Assembly: GCA_947179155.2 (NCBI GenBank)
Contig: OX359274.1
Coordinates: 45,069,564-45,133,563, forward strand
DNA: 64,000 nt
Reading direction: 5' to 3'
Origin: Hedera helix
Taxonomy: Eukaryota > Streptophyta > Magnoliopsida > Apiales > Araliaceae
Part shown: positions 1 to 12,636 of the stretch, piece by piece
How the letters are laid out: each line of letters starts with the position of its first letter
How positions within the stretch are numbered: the first letter of the stretch is position 1
Program-made: the position numbers and the translations under genes
Notes under the pieces: model-generated
The model's input: the letters and a program-made list of their open reading frames with translations, nothing else
Database searches by the model: none
Told to the model about the DNA's origin: nothing

Positions 1-643
1 ATACTACTAAATAAATAAATTTCATGACATTAAAAGATAAATAATTATTTAGTGATTATGGGACAGTGTTATGTGATATTTTAGGTTAATCATATTTTTC
101 TATTTTAATAGGTTTAAAATCATAAATAGTAGGATATTATTAAAATAATGAGATATAATTAGTCTGAGAAATTATGTAATGATGTTCCATGATTACCGAA
201 TAATTTTTTAAGAAGGAAGTAATATTATTCTTTTGGTTTTTTTTTTTAATTTAAAATACAAGTCATTTTATTTCAAACAAGCCCTACAAACAACCTAAAT
301 TAGCGGAATAAATAAAGAAAAGTATTCCTCATTGGGGGGCCTACAAAAATTGAACCAATGCAATAAACACTAGTATTAAATTGTTTAATTTTATTCCTCG
401 AGGACACTCCGACGACAGAAACTTAAAAAGGAGGGAAAATCCTTAAACCCTAATAAGGATCCAGAAGCCCTCCTTCCCCTCCCTAAACTTCTTTCCCCTG
501 TCTCTCTGCATTTGATGTATATACTTGGGTAGTATAATTTAACAGAGCCTTAAATTTCCATTTGATTCCCATGCGGGTTTTGGTTGTGAACTACAGTATT
601 ATTTGCCGTGAAGGGGTTTTGAATTTTTACACAAACAGTTATA
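1..643. other. Upstream region of the RecA gene, no gene seen
   Basis: AT-rich flank with no coding frame of note. A short GC-richer, pyrimidine-rich stretch at about 455-510 lies just before the RecA start and is a plausible promoter/5' UTR region. No clear TATA box or other regulatory motif could be assigned. Confidence 0.4.
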
Positions 644-3600
644 ATGGCGAGGCTTATTCGAAACTTTTCATTCATCAATCACTCGTTTCTCTCTCGGCAG
701 GTAATCCTTATCAAAACCCTCTTTTGTTCTTCTAATTAATTTCCGAGCTCCTATTTTAGCTTTTTTCTCAACACAAAATGAAAAGACACGGAGTTATGTT
801 TTACTTTTAAAGGCATGAAATTTGCTTCCAAAATGCTAAACAACACCATGCCGTGGTTGCATAAGCTATATAAAGCATTAAGTAATAATGCTTCTATCGT
901 TATTATTGAACTGTTTTTTCAGAAGCAGGATTTGAGTTCCAAAAGTGCATTATCAATTTGTTGTCATTGAAAAGTAGAATATTAAGCAAGAAATAGTATA
1001 GTTTGCACTAGCAATGGTCTACTTTTTGCCATTAGTTAGTATTTGGGATTTCCATTTATTTGTTTGCTCTTTTCAGTTTTGCAAGCTAAAATCAATGCAG
1101 AGCTTTCATTTTGGAGCAAGAAAGTTCTATGAAAACGTTATACTAATGATGACTTGGCTAGCCTTTGTTTCCATTCCCATGCTATTTCTTACTATTTTCT
1201 GTTTTTGTAAAGTTGTTAGTTGTTACTTATCCCTCTTTCAGTTTCTTAATCAATTTGTAGAAGGCAGTCAATTGAAGGTTTTAGTTAGATACCTTGCTCT
1301 ATCATTGGCAAAGTGAATAATAAAATCTGTATTGATTTACTAGGCTTATTGATCAAGACCAAATTGTGCCCTAAATGATATCAAAATGATGCTTTCTCTT
1401 AAGGCACTGTATTGCATTCAGTGACCTGAATGCTTCCAAAGGGCCTATATCTGTTCTTGTCATTTCTGGTTCCATTCAATCACTCAGGAGCATAGTTTTT
1501 TCATGTTAAATTTCATTTAAAAGAGGGGGAAAAGTTCTATTAAGCTGAAAATGAATCAATGGCTCAGTTCTCTTAATAGAGAAAATTTAGTAAGAAAACA
1601 AGCGTCGATTTGATTTCAGAACTATTTAACTGGTGCAGTTTTATCTTTTTTGCAACGTGGAAATGAGAAAGGAATGAAAGTAACTGTCTAGCTCGCCTTT
1701 TAGTTTTTATTTTTGGTGCTTCTCTTTTGAACTTTTCTTGTTGGCATGCAGGGTTTAAGAATAGGGCTATTAGGAACCTCCTCCCAGCTAAGAAACGTTT
1801 CTTCTAAAGGTGCTGACAGTATTTGGATATAATTTTGCTTGCTACATATACTGGTTTACCTATTAACCTCTATAGCGTCATGAACTCGTTTATTTCATTT
1901 CTCTTAAAGTTTACTGCTTATTTCTATAGCATATTCTGCTCTTTGGATGAATGAATGTGAAATACTTTTTTATACTCTTTTAATTGATTCTTCTTGTTGT
2001 TATCATCTGACTTGTGCTTGCTACCACTATTTTTGATTATTATCACGTTAAAAATGGAACTAAAACAAGTGTAAAATTAGAAATAAGCAACTCATTAAAA
2101 CGGTTTATCTAAAATATAAACTTCATTTCATAATAAACTGAATAATTTGGCTGTGTTGGGTTTGACTGTGATGTTCTGAAAGCTTGTGAATTTATTGGGG
2201 CACCTAATCACCTAATGCCTGGGTAAAGTGGTTGGCTAAGTATAAAAAGACTAAAGTCTTTTTCCCATATTTTCTCATAATACTTAATTCTAAAATTGAA
2301 TAGTTGTGCTGGTACAGCCACTCAGGTGTCGGTTGGATGTTTTTTATTTTAGTATTATGAACTTTATTTAAATCTCAGAATTGGACGAGGCTCCTGAATT
2401 AACTTTTTCTATTCTCTCTCTCTGCATTTTCTTTTTCCAAAGGCATAAGCATTTGATCTGCCTTGTAATACCTTGATTGAGATGACCGAGCTTAATGCTT
2501 TTACTGGACATGAAGCATGAGTACAGTATATTTCTAAATGAGCTAATAATCATCAAGCTTACTACTTATACTGGACAAGAAGAATGACTATAGTATATCC
2601 GTTTGCATTGCTAAATGAGTTAATGACTATCAATATTTTTACTTTGTTTGAAGGTAAAAAAAAATCGAAGTCAGATGGAAGTGATCCAGGAGAAGAGAAT
2701 ATGTCCAAGAAAGATCTGGCCCTAAAGCAAGCATTGGAACAGATTACAACTTCATTTGGAAAGGGATCTATCATGTGGCTTGGTCGTTCTGTATCTCCTA
2801 AACAGGTTCCAGTGGTTTCTACAGGATCTTTTGCATTGGATATAGCATTGGGAATTGGTGGACTTCCAAAGGTATGTTGCATATTTAGGAGCCATATGAT
2901 TGGTCTCTTTCCTGCTTTAAGTCCCTCGTAACAAATACTCGGACAGAAGTTTCTAAATGGCTTGAACTTTTATGTAACTAGTATTGCAGCTTGTTCAGAT
3001 ATGAGGGATTCCATATAAGATATACCTTTCACTCTATGTATGTCCCTCTTTTATTTTCATCGGAATGCAACTATAAATTTTTTTTTGAAAACAATCTATA
3101 GCACAGTTTGTTCAAATTGCAGACCAAAGTTAAAAGAAGATTCTAATTTTTGTTTTTTGTTTTTAAGGCAATTAGAAGCACATATACTTCTAAGACCATG
3201 AAGATTGAAGTGTTTGTATCGAATACGAATACTCCTAGTCCTGGATTTTCTCAGATTCTTTGTTCAACAATTTTTGATTTGTTTGAGTTGAAAGAATAAT
3301 TTTACATGTACATTATGTATCAATACTTCTTGGTACTTGATGAAACAAGTCTAACAAACCTTTAATTTGCGAAACAACTTTTTTTTTTTTACATAAAGGA
3401 AGTACATTTGTTAAAAGAAACAATAAAGAATATCATATCAAAGGAAAGTAGTTTTGAAGTTACTGTTCGAGGAAATATGTTGGAAAGACGAGAGAAAATA
3501 ATTAATGTGTTATGGATCTCTGTTGTATTTGTATCCCATGTTCTGTAAAATGCTGTACCAACACACTGTACCATATCTTGTGTGTATTCCATATCCATGC

Positions 3601-6041
3601 TTCTTAGATTCCATATTTAGTGTGTATTAGTTGTTACTGAGTAGAATTAGGAGTATGGAATACCTGCTAATTTTCTTCCTCTATCTTTATTCCTTCCCTT
3701 CTGGCAACCATCAAATGTTTTTTTTTGGTACAGCTGTGCTTGTAAGAGATATTATTACTATTGTATGCAGTTTTATCTTTCAGTCCTCTCTTACTGTTTG
3801 GGGATGAAAGCATTTTATCATTTTTATGTGGTTGATCTCAATATTTTGATTTATATTCCGGATGTCTTCCTACTATAGAACATCACACCCTTATGTGTAT
3901 GTCCGTGGGGAGGAGTAAGGTGTGTTTAATCTCATGGATTTCTGCAGGGACGTGTTGTGGAGATTTATGGTCCAGAGGCTTCTGGGAAAACAACTCTTGC
4001 ACTACATGTAATAGCTGAGGCACAGAAGCAAGGAGGTTCCACTATGAATCCATGCAATCATTGTCTTTTCCTTTTTGCTGCATCAAACTGTTGTTTTTAT
4101 TTTTGTTTCTCCTTTTTATCCTTGTGTAGGCTACTGTGTTTTTGTTGATGCTGAACATGCTCTTGACCCAGCATTAGCCAAGGCTATTGGGGTAAACACC
4201 AAAAATTTGCTTCTCTCACAACCAGATTGTGGTGAACAAGCCCTCAGCCTTGTGGATACTATTATCCGGAGTGGTTCGGTTGACGTTGTCGTCGTGGACA
4301 GTGTAAGTAAGGTGTTTTCTGATTAAATATCACACATTCAGCTATAATATAACTAACACCATATCTTGCATTCAAGTCAAAGATAATTCTCTACCATCTG
4401 ATCTGAATCAGTTACTTGAGTGCAAGTCTTCCCTGCCTAAATTATATATTTTTACTTTAGGTAGCTGCCCTTGTGCCTAAGGGCGAACTTGATGGCGAGA
4501 TGGGTGATGCACACATGGCAATGCAAGCTAGACTTATGAGCCAGGCATTGCGCAAATTGAGCCATTCTTTATCTTTGTCACAGACTATATTGATTTTTAT
4601 AAATCAGGTATTTACATGTTCCTAACTGATTCATAGTATAAATTCTACGCCAGTTTACTATATATTCTCTACATTCAAAGTCCTCTGTTTGACTTCTCTA
4701 CTTTTGTTAGTCAAGAACTAGTTCTCTACCCTCTGAGCTACTTAAGATGACTTAGCTGTTCCATTGTTTCTATACTTCCCTCCCTTCCTTTTGCCCCCCC
4801 CCCCCCCCCCATCTATCTTGTGATAAGTCAACTAAGGTAGTAAGTAGCACGGGTAGTGTGGATGTTAATAATAAACATCAAGTACAATGATTACTAAGTG
4901 GATTGCACATGAACATATTTTAGGTCTGTGCTTCATAATGAAATTAGTTGCTCCACTGCTATACAGGGTTTTCTTCACTTGCAAGCCAAGTGCTTAACTC
5001 GCTACCAATTATTATAAGTTAGCCAGTTAACCTTTACAAGTTATGCCAGCATTTCCTCATCAGTTACCATGATGAGCAATAAAATAAAGTGTTTAATTGG
5101 AATAGTTTTTTCATTGATTTTTTCCACTCTATTTGTCCATTGATATTTGTTTCTTTAGAATTATGAAAACTAGATTGTATATATGTATCGACAAAGCACT
5201 GGGTGGTCCTTCAGTTTTGCTGAAACATGATCACACCCTTATTGGTATTTAACTTTCCCTGATATATATTGTTCTATTCCAGGTGAGAGCAAAGCTGTCT
5301 ATTACTGGATTTGGTGGAACCACTGAAGTTACTTGCGGTGGTAATGCCTTGAAGTTTTATGCTTCAATGCGCTTAAATGTTAGGAGAACAGGGCTTGTCA
5401 AGAAGGGAGACGAGGTATTTATTTCCGCCTATTTGCTGTGCATGAACTGAATGGTTTTTTGGGACTAAATGTTTGCTCATGGCACAGCCCATATGATCTG
5501 TGAGGGAGTACTAATCTTGTTATTGACCACTTAAAACGTCCTTTGCTAGCTTCTGTCCTCCTTTATATCTAGCCTGAAATCAGATGGGAACTTGCTGGGT
5601 TTTGTTATTGATGGCAATGCTCTTTTCTCTTTATGCCCTGTTTTACAGACTATTGGAAGTCAAGTTCTTGTGAAGATTGTAAAGAACAAACATGCCCCTC
5701 CATTTAGAACTGCACAATTTGAGCTTGAGTTTGGAAAGGGGATATGTCAAGAATCAGAGGTCATAGAGTTGGGCTGCAAACACAAATTTATTACGAAGGC
5801 GGGTAGCTTTTATAGCATGAATGGTAAGATCTTCCATGGTAAGGATGCTCTTAAGTGTCACCTGGCTGAGAATACAAGTGTGAAAGATGATCTTTTGATG
5901 AAGCTCAGAGAGAAGCTAACTGATGCTGAGCCAGAGAAGGAAATGGAAATTGAAACCAAGTCTGCAGATGGAGGTCCTACTGAGGAGATTGTTTCACCTG
6001 AGATAACTGATGAAGCCGTAATGACTGCAGCTGTGGCATAA
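644..6041 (+). CDS. RECA2/RECA3: Organellar RecA recombinase (RECA2/RECA3 type), 8 exons
   Basis: Exons: 644-700, 1752-1809, 2654-2871, 3948-4035, 4130-4302, 4461-4607, 5283-5414, 5649-6041. All junctions are GT-AG and the frame is kept, giving 421 aa. The first two exons encode a basic, Ser/Arg-rich N-terminus (starting MARLIRNFS) that looks like a mitochondrial or dual organellar transit peptide. The core is a bacterial-type RecA: Walker A GPEASGKTT in exon 4, VDAEHALD in exon 5, Walker B VVVVDSVAALVPKGE across exons 5-6, and the FINQVR region across exons 6-7. The C-terminus is an acidic tail of about 40 residues. Known for the family: ATP-dependent strand exchange, repair and suppression of illegitimate recombination in organelle DNA. 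The acidic tail favours the plant paralogue that keeps it, but RECA2/RECA3 numbering differs between sources, so I give both. The ATG at 644 is the first in-frame start of the transit-peptide exon. All catalytic motifs are intact. Confidence 0.95.
4794..4810. repeat. Poly-C tract (17 C) in intron 6 of the RecA gene
   Basis: Uninterrupted run of 17 cytosines in otherwise AT-rich intron DNA. A similar run occurs near 46.8 kb. Confidence 0.9.
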
Positions 6042-8370
6042 CTGTGTAAATGACCTTAAGGATTCTATTGGGCATTCCCCTTTTCTTTGGGGGATTTATA
6101 AGTTGCTGTCTAATTTTTTGCTATATGTGGGATAAGTCGGTCCACATGTTGATGGGAGGCATTCAGATGGGCTATTTTTTTTGTCACTTCCTATCCATAG
6201 AGCAGTCGGATCACAGTGTTTCCAAACTACGGCACTTTAAGTTGCATTCATAATTATATATATAATTTTGTCAGTTCCATGTTTTTTTGGTCACTTAAAC
6301 TTCCTTGTATTGTTTCCTTTTGTTGGTTATGTCCAATTCAATTGTATCTTGGAGACTTGTACATTGGTGATTGGAATTGAGAACAGCTTGTGCGTTCCTC
6401 CAGTTTTTGTGCTTCTTGTTCTCGTTAAGGAATTGGTCCTTGAATTAGATGTTGTTTCAAAGCATGGTACTGTTTGTTCAAAGAAACATCTGTAACCTTG
6501 GTTAATGTTAACCATGAAAAGAGAGGTTGTGCTCAATTATTTCAATTTATGTGACTGGTGTAGCCAGTGTCGAACCTAAAAATATTGTTCTAGGGTGAGA
6601 TTTTTTTTTAATATATATTTTTAAAGAATGAAATATTTTAAACTAAAACACGTAGAATTTTGTTTTTACCTACATAGAGATAAATTTTGAACAAATTGTG
6701 AGATAAAATTTTGTTGGGTATGGGTCCTCACCTGCGAAAAGAATCCTAAGTTGAAAAAGACTTTATTTGTTAGTTTGTTTGGTATACAAGACAAGTAAAT
6801 GTGATCCTAATTTGATTAGCGAAATAAATTATTTTCAATTCATAATGGAAATAGATTAGAAAGAGTATAATAAATAAGGCTTATGAAGGAGTTTTATTAT
6901 TACAAGAGAGAAGCTCGGTAGCAAGAAGGTAACCGAAAGAATAAATTGAGAGGATTACAATTTGTTGCTCGTGGTTATCCGTCACTATCTCTATTGCAAT
7001 TGAAAGTTGTAAGACTTTATTGTTTTGGGTGGTGAAGTTAATTAAATTTTTCAATATAATTAAATGTAAATTTACACTGTCTCAATTTATTGTCTAATCT
7101 TAAGTTTTAACGTGTAAAACCTGATAGGATTATTGTAAATTTATTATTAGTGATATAATGGAGATTTAGAGTTTGATCTGTGATTTTTTCCTTTTAAATG
7201 TTTTTTATGTTAAATATTATGTCTTACTTGTAGATGTTTATTTGTTATTTTCGTTCTCATTATTGAATTTGTTGATTTCCTATTTAATTACACAAAGACG
7301 AAAAAGTGATTCCTGAAATTGAGATTGTTTTAGGTTCACTTTTTTCAAAAGTTATTGCGGTAATTGAAGAGAAATGTTCAAGTGAGAGGGAACTCTTGAT
7401 GTGATGAACTCACTTGAATGAGAGATAGTTAGGATATCATAAATTAGTTAAAATCTCACATCAGATAAATAAAAAAAGAGTGAAAAAATAATATATATGA
7501 ATTAATAAACTTAAGACCTAAGTTTTTAGGTCAAGTTAAATTCTAAACATGTGTGTTAGTACTTTGTGTATTAATTTCAAAAAATTTATTTAAAAAATAC
7601 GCGATAATATTGAATTTTTAAATGAAAAATTGATATTTTTTTTAAAATACTCTCGATGAATGATATTAAATTTTCAATTATATACATAAATGAATCCAAG
7701 GCTTAATATAAGCGGAAATGACGCGCAAGCTCCCCATAAATTTTCTGAATTGGTTTACTCTCAAACAAAAGGGGAGATTTATGTGTTTTCCCTGGTCTTT
7801 TGACTACTTAGATTAGTTAATATTTTAAATGTGGAATTTGAAAATTCAAGAAGTTGGTGCATTTCATTGTCATGCCAATATTATATACTTATTATATGCC
7901 ACCTGGTTAAGTGCTTATAATAAAAGTAATATATTCAGCAAGACTATTTCCAATTTAGTCTTTAAGTTCATCACTCTTGGCCAGTTCTGCACTCCTTTCT
8001 TCCCTGCTTCCTCCGTACCCGGCAATTAGTGCCATTCTCTTTCGCTGATGTGGCTGCCTGCGTCGCTACCGCACTTTTTGGAACCCTAGCCCTTCCTAGT
8101 AGTCTTTTTTTTCTATCTTTATAATATTGATTTATTCTGTTTTAAAATTAAAAAAATATATATTTTTTAATTCATTAAATAGTTCACTAATATTAAATTC
8201 CTAACATCTCATTACTTATATTTTATGCATATTGAATATTAAATTACGAAGGTAGCAGAATTTTTTAACATCTCATTCTTAAATTCCTAGAGACCTTAGC
8301 AGAATTCTCGATTTTTTTAAAGAGATGACAAAGTATGAAGGCAAATTTTAAAAATAATTTTACGTGCACA

Positions 8371-8401
<31 letters not shown>

Positions 8402-8629
8402 ATTATAATTAATAATAATAATATATAAGACATCAATTAAATTATCAATTGCACATTTTTTATAAATAGAATTTGCTCCATTTTTATGCAAATGGTGATA
8501 AAGTAGAATTCATTTGTTACGTCTCTCACACAAATTAAACCACAGAGATACATATATAGGAGTAAATAAATGCTTTCATATATGTAAGTTGATAATGGAT
8601 CACGTTATAATTATAATAAAAATTAGAGT
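6042..8629. other. Intergenic DNA with probable transposon remnants
   Basis: Contains the 3' UTR of the RecA gene (first few hundred bases) and then very AT-rich sequence without a credible gene. A stretch from about 6563 resembles degraded hAT-type ends. The short open frames here have no recognisable domain. Confidence 0.5.
8375..8402. repeat. (AT)n microsatellite
   Basis: Perfect dinucleotide run of about 14 units in AT-rich intergenic DNA. Confidence 0.9.
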
Positions 8630-8995
8630 TAAATGCATTTTGCAATCCTCAGTTTACTTTTATCTTGTGATTTTTATCTTACATTTTATAAATAGATACT
8701 TTGTATTTTATATTTTAATTTTGAGCTCACTGATACATAACACACTGTAGGCAAAAAATCATTAACCGAGTTAACAAAAAATTAGGATATTTTGACATAT
8801 ATGTTGTCTTTTTATGGACTAAATAGTTTTATCAATAAAAATTTTGTCCACAAAAAGACAACACGTGAGTTAAAAAACTTAATTCAGTTAGCCCAATTAA
8901 TGATTTTTTCTCCAAAAAGTAATATTATGTGTCAATTCGCTAAAAATGTGATATGTAAAGTGTCAATTTATATAGTGTAAAATAGCTAAAGCTTC
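8630..8995. repeat. Possible fold-back element
   Basis: Inverted arms of about 18 nt (GTTGTCTTTTTATGGAC near 8803 and its near-complement near 8848-8865) fold around an AT-rich loop. The outer sequence begins AGTTAAATGCA, a start seen in some Mutator-like MITEs. No target duplication could be fixed, so the limits are approximate. Confidence 0.3.
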
Positions 8996-9312
8996 CCTTC
9001 TTTGCCAATTCCAGTTCCGAGTCAAGTTGCACCAAGGCTTGTTGTTTTCCTAAATGCCTAAGGTTTGAAATTCCGTATTCCTATGTCCGTGACCCAATAT
9101 CCATCCAGGTAATTCAACTTGTCAAGCTTTTTCGTTTCATCGAGTGAGCCTTTCTAGAGACCCTTCCTCAAAAATTGACTTTCGAAAATTCTTATATTTA
9201 TGATTCCATGATATAAAAAAGAAAAGTAAACTAAAAAATACGAAGTACATTTAACTCTAAAAACTATACCTATCATAACGCGTCGCCTATGACCATCATT
9301 TTCTTCTAAAAA

Positions 9313-9347
9313 CTAGCAATAAACCCGCACGTTGCAGCGGGTTTATT
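9313..9347 (-). other. Helitron A 3' terminus: hairpin plus CTAG
   Basis: Perfect 11-bp arms (AATAAACCCGC and its complement) with an 8-nt loop; the CTAG end lies one base beyond the stem. The GC core of the stem is 7 nt from CTAG. An identical structure occurs at 12906-12940. Confidence 0.9.
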
Positions 9348-10608
9348 CATTTTGTTAATTATAAATTTATATATGTAATTAATAAATTAAAATATAAGAA
9401 TAAGATGCAATCGCAAATAATTATGCCATGTCTCATATACACTTACAGCTTTCACCATAATTCTAAAATGCAATTGAGAGGGGAAACATTGAAAAAATGG
9501 CTCAATTTAGGTCCTCAAAACTTGATGAAAATCATGTTATATGCTGAAATTGAAAATCATGAGCATTAATAATTATGTTGGATGTTCATGTCAATATGTA
9601 CAAACAGCATGTCCAAAAACATAACAGTATAGCACCGTTACATACATAACTCATTGTTATCGTCAAAGAACAAATACATTGCCCCATGAGGTATTTTTTT
9701 TAATCCATTTTGGGCAATTATATAGTCGCTCACAGTATTAGCAAATTGCATAGAAAAGTAATAATGATAATGATAATGATTTACCGAATGCTAGTACTTT
9801 AAAAATCATCCAAAGCCACAATCCAGATAATAGAATGCAATGTATGAAGAAGCCATATATTTAAGCACCATGAGATATAGTCCAAAATAAGAAGCCATAG
9901 GCCCTTCTATTGAATGCTCTGTCACTATTATCTGAAGCTATCCATATAATTCCTTTGCACTTTCAATAACATCTAGAATTTCAGGACGCAAAGGTGTGTT
10001 GTGTTAACTATAATAAAATCCATGATACATATTAAATAATGTAAAAAACATGACAAATTTTTTTTTCACTTTGTTAAGAACTGTATACACCAAATTCATT
10101 GCCACATTACCATTACACCAGAGGTGAAAGGATAATCATAATCAAGCTGCTTCCAGTATATGTCTTCAATCCAGTTGTGTATACTGAAAGTGCAAGTTAT
10201 CCACACAAACAGAAATTAGCACTTAAAGGAACATTTTAACAATTGCTGGAAGATTATAAAGATTTGCAACAGGAATCTGGACAATAATAAGATGTAGGAA
10301 TTAAGACATACTTAATACTTGATTTCAACATTGCATAAACTATCAAGCAAATAAGTAATATTTCCACAACTCTTCTATAGGAAATAGTATTTGTCCGTTT
10401 TCAAAAAATTCTCAAACTTAGCTAAAAATTCACATGTCTATCGGACTGAAAACAAACAGAACATAAAGGAATTGAGCTCCTATATAAAATAAAAGCGAAA
10501 ATAAATAGAGTAAAACACATACGAAATGGACTTAAATACTGTCATTCAAATTTTAAAAGACAAACCTATTATGCTATTATTTAAAAGATTTTCAATGTTT
10601 ATACACGA

Positions 10609-10614
<6 letters not shown>

Positions 10615-10660
<46 letters not shown>
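10615..10660. repeat. (AC)n microsatellite inside Helitron A
   Basis: Long AC run following a short ATAT tract. Helitron B has (AT)n runs at the matching place (about 14207-14232 and 14394-14427), so the two copies differ by microsatellite type. Confidence 0.9.
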
Positions 10661-10663
<3 letters not shown>

Positions 10664-10980
10664 AACAAGTTAATATATACAAAATCTACTCAGTACATGT
10701 ATTAATAATATTCCAAGTTGATGCTTCAAAATATAAAGAAGTAGTAAAAACTAAGGAATTTTGTAGGAAGTAAAGTTGGGAGTTTACCGGTTTATTTTTG
10801 CCTTAGCAAGTAATAATTTGGCTCAATCGAGATGGCTTTATAAATGCAGCATGTAGTTTTACCTACAAAGATTCAAACAAATTATAGTAAATATTTCACG
10901 GGATATTCTTAAAGTAGTTAAGGTTTAATATGAGTAATTAACAACAAACAGAGAATAGCCAGAAATAGTCAAACCTCTTT

Positions 10981-12636
10981 CTACATTAAATTGTGAAACA
11001 CTTCCTTGAAAACTACATTCTTTATAGTATTGTATGTTCGTCCATCCTTGTCGCAAATTAGTATTTTCAATCCACTCTTGCTTGTAACTCTTAATACTGC
11101 TACATACAATTGACCATGGCTAAAAACTGGACGTGGCAGATATAATCTAACATGTGAGAGAGATTGCCCCTGGCTCTTATTAATTGTCATGGAAAAGCAA
11201 ACCACCAAGGGAAATTGTCTTCGTTGGAATTTAAAAGGTAATATAATGTCTGACGGTATTAAGACCAAGCGAGGTATGAAAACTCTGTGTCCAAAATTGC
11301 CTACTGAAATTACTTTTGCTTTTATCACATGTTTTCCCAATTGAGTTACTATTAATCTCGTGCCATTGCACAAGCCGGAACACTGATCTATATTTCGGAG
11401 CAACATTACAGGAACCCCAATCTTCAACGTTAGCTTGTGGTTTAGCATTCTAGAAGATGTAATACTATTCAAAAATTCTGGGGTGTAAACATCGTCATAG
11501 TTGTTTGAGTTTTCATCAACCTTACATACACTGTCAGAACTTAGATATGTTACTTCATCACCTGGCCATAAAGACATCACATATTCATTCACCTTATTTA
11601 CAACATCAAGGGTAGGAGCAAGGATGACTCGATATTGCAAATAAACATCGTCGTTAATTTTTTCCAATAAATTTGGATATGTGCTATCAACAATTGCTGC
11701 AAGTGGATTAACTGGATCTTTGATAAGAATATCATCAGGAATTTCTACATCTACTTCACCATCATTTTCTCCGCCAATTGTGCCATCTCCAAGTTTCAAT
11801 ATCCAATCAGAAAATTCTCTTAATTCCTCTATATCAATATTTGAATTTCGAGATTGAAGCCTCATGTTCTTTGTTAAAGTTAATACCTTGCAAAAACTCC
11901 AAAAATAGGAAGAATTTAAAGTTGCTAAAACAACATCTTGTCGACTGGCCTTGGGAATAACAGGTAATATTTGTCTAAAATCTCCACCAAATACAATTAC
12001 TTTTCCACCAAATGGTTGATCCATACTGTTTGAATTAGTAAATCTGAGGATGTCTCTTAATATTTTATCCAAAGCTTCAAAACAATGTCTATGTACCATG
12101 GGAGCTTCATCCCATATAATAAGTCGAGTTTTTCTGAGCAACTCAGCCAATTGACTTCCCTGTTTAATGTTGCAGGTTGAATCCTCAGTAACAATTAATG
12201 GGATACAAAATCTAGAATAAGCTGTTATACCTCCAGGTATAAGAAGAGAAACTATTCCACTTGATGCAACAGTTAGGACTATTTCACCATTTGATCGTAG
12301 TGCAGAAGACAAAGTTTTCCATATAAAAGTCTTCTCAGTTCCCCCATATCCATAAACAAAGAAAACACCTCCTTCATCCCTTAAGACAACATTCATGATG
12401 GTTTGATAAATGTTTCTTTGATCATTATTTAAACTGAGAAACAGAGTTTTATGCTCTTTTGTCAAGTTTACCCTATAATAACAAAGCTCATCTTGAATAA
12501 ATCTATTTTGCCCCTCTTCAATAAGTATTGAACTTGGAAAAGGCAGTGTAGGGTAATCTCGCAAAGTTTTCCCATTACTTTGCAATAACTTTTTAATTTC
12601 AGCAAGAGTATAACTCTTCAATTGGCCATCACTCAT
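10981..12636 (-). CDS. Helitron PIF1-like helicase, C-terminal exon (551 aa)
   Basis: SF1B helicase domain of the RepHel type found in plant Helitrons. In order: Q-motif region LNNDQRNIYQTI (residues 69-80), Walker A-like GYGGTEKT (96-103), Walker B WDEAPM, motif III GGDFRQILPVIP, and near the C-terminus INKSQGQSL and YVAVLRVTS. The family works with a Rep nuclease in rolling-circle-like transposition. No Rep domain is encoded here, and the sequence before the ATG ends in an acceptor-like TGAGCAG. The frame is therefore probably the last exon of a longer gene, and the methionine at 12636 may not be a true start. Two family positions are changed: the Walker A glycine before the lysine is Glu (codon at 12334-12336), and the usual VSR near the end is VLR, with the arginine kept. 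ATPase activity is doubtful. Confidence 0.88.
   Translation of the reverse strand: MSDGQLKSYTLAEIKKLLQSNGKTLRDYPTLPFPSSILIEEGQNRFIQDELCYYRVNLTKEHKTLFLSLNNDQRNIYQTIMNVVLRDEGGVFFVYGYGGTEKTFIWKTLSSALRSNGEIVLTVASSGIVSLLIPGGITAYSRFCIPLIVTEDSTCNIKQGSQLAELLRKTRLIIWDEAPMVHRHCFEALDKILRDILRFTNSNSMDQPFGGKVIVFGGDFRQILPVIPKASRQDVVLATLNSSYFWSFCKVLTLTKNMRLQSRNSNIDIEELREFSDWILKLGDGTIGGENDGEVDVEIPDDILIKDPVNPLAAIVDSTYPNLLEKINDDVYLQYRVILAPTLDVVNKVNEYVMSLWPGDEVTYLSSDSVCKVDENSNNYDDVYTPEFLNSITSSRMLNHKLTLKIGVPVMLLRNIDQCSGLCNGTRLIVTQLGKHVIKAKVISVGNFGHRVFIPRLVLIPSDIILPFKFQRRQFPLVVCFSMTINKSQGQSLSHVRLYLPRPVFSHGQLYVAVLRVTSKSGLKILICDKDGRTYNTIKNVVFKEVFHNLM

Noticed and set aside
1014..1316. 100-codon frame in RecA intron 1
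   Set aside because: Low-complexity hydrophobic reading of intron DNA with no domain; splicing of exons 1 and 2 around it is well supported.
2562..2882. 106-codon minus-strand frame
   Set aside because: Antisense shadow of RecA exon 3.
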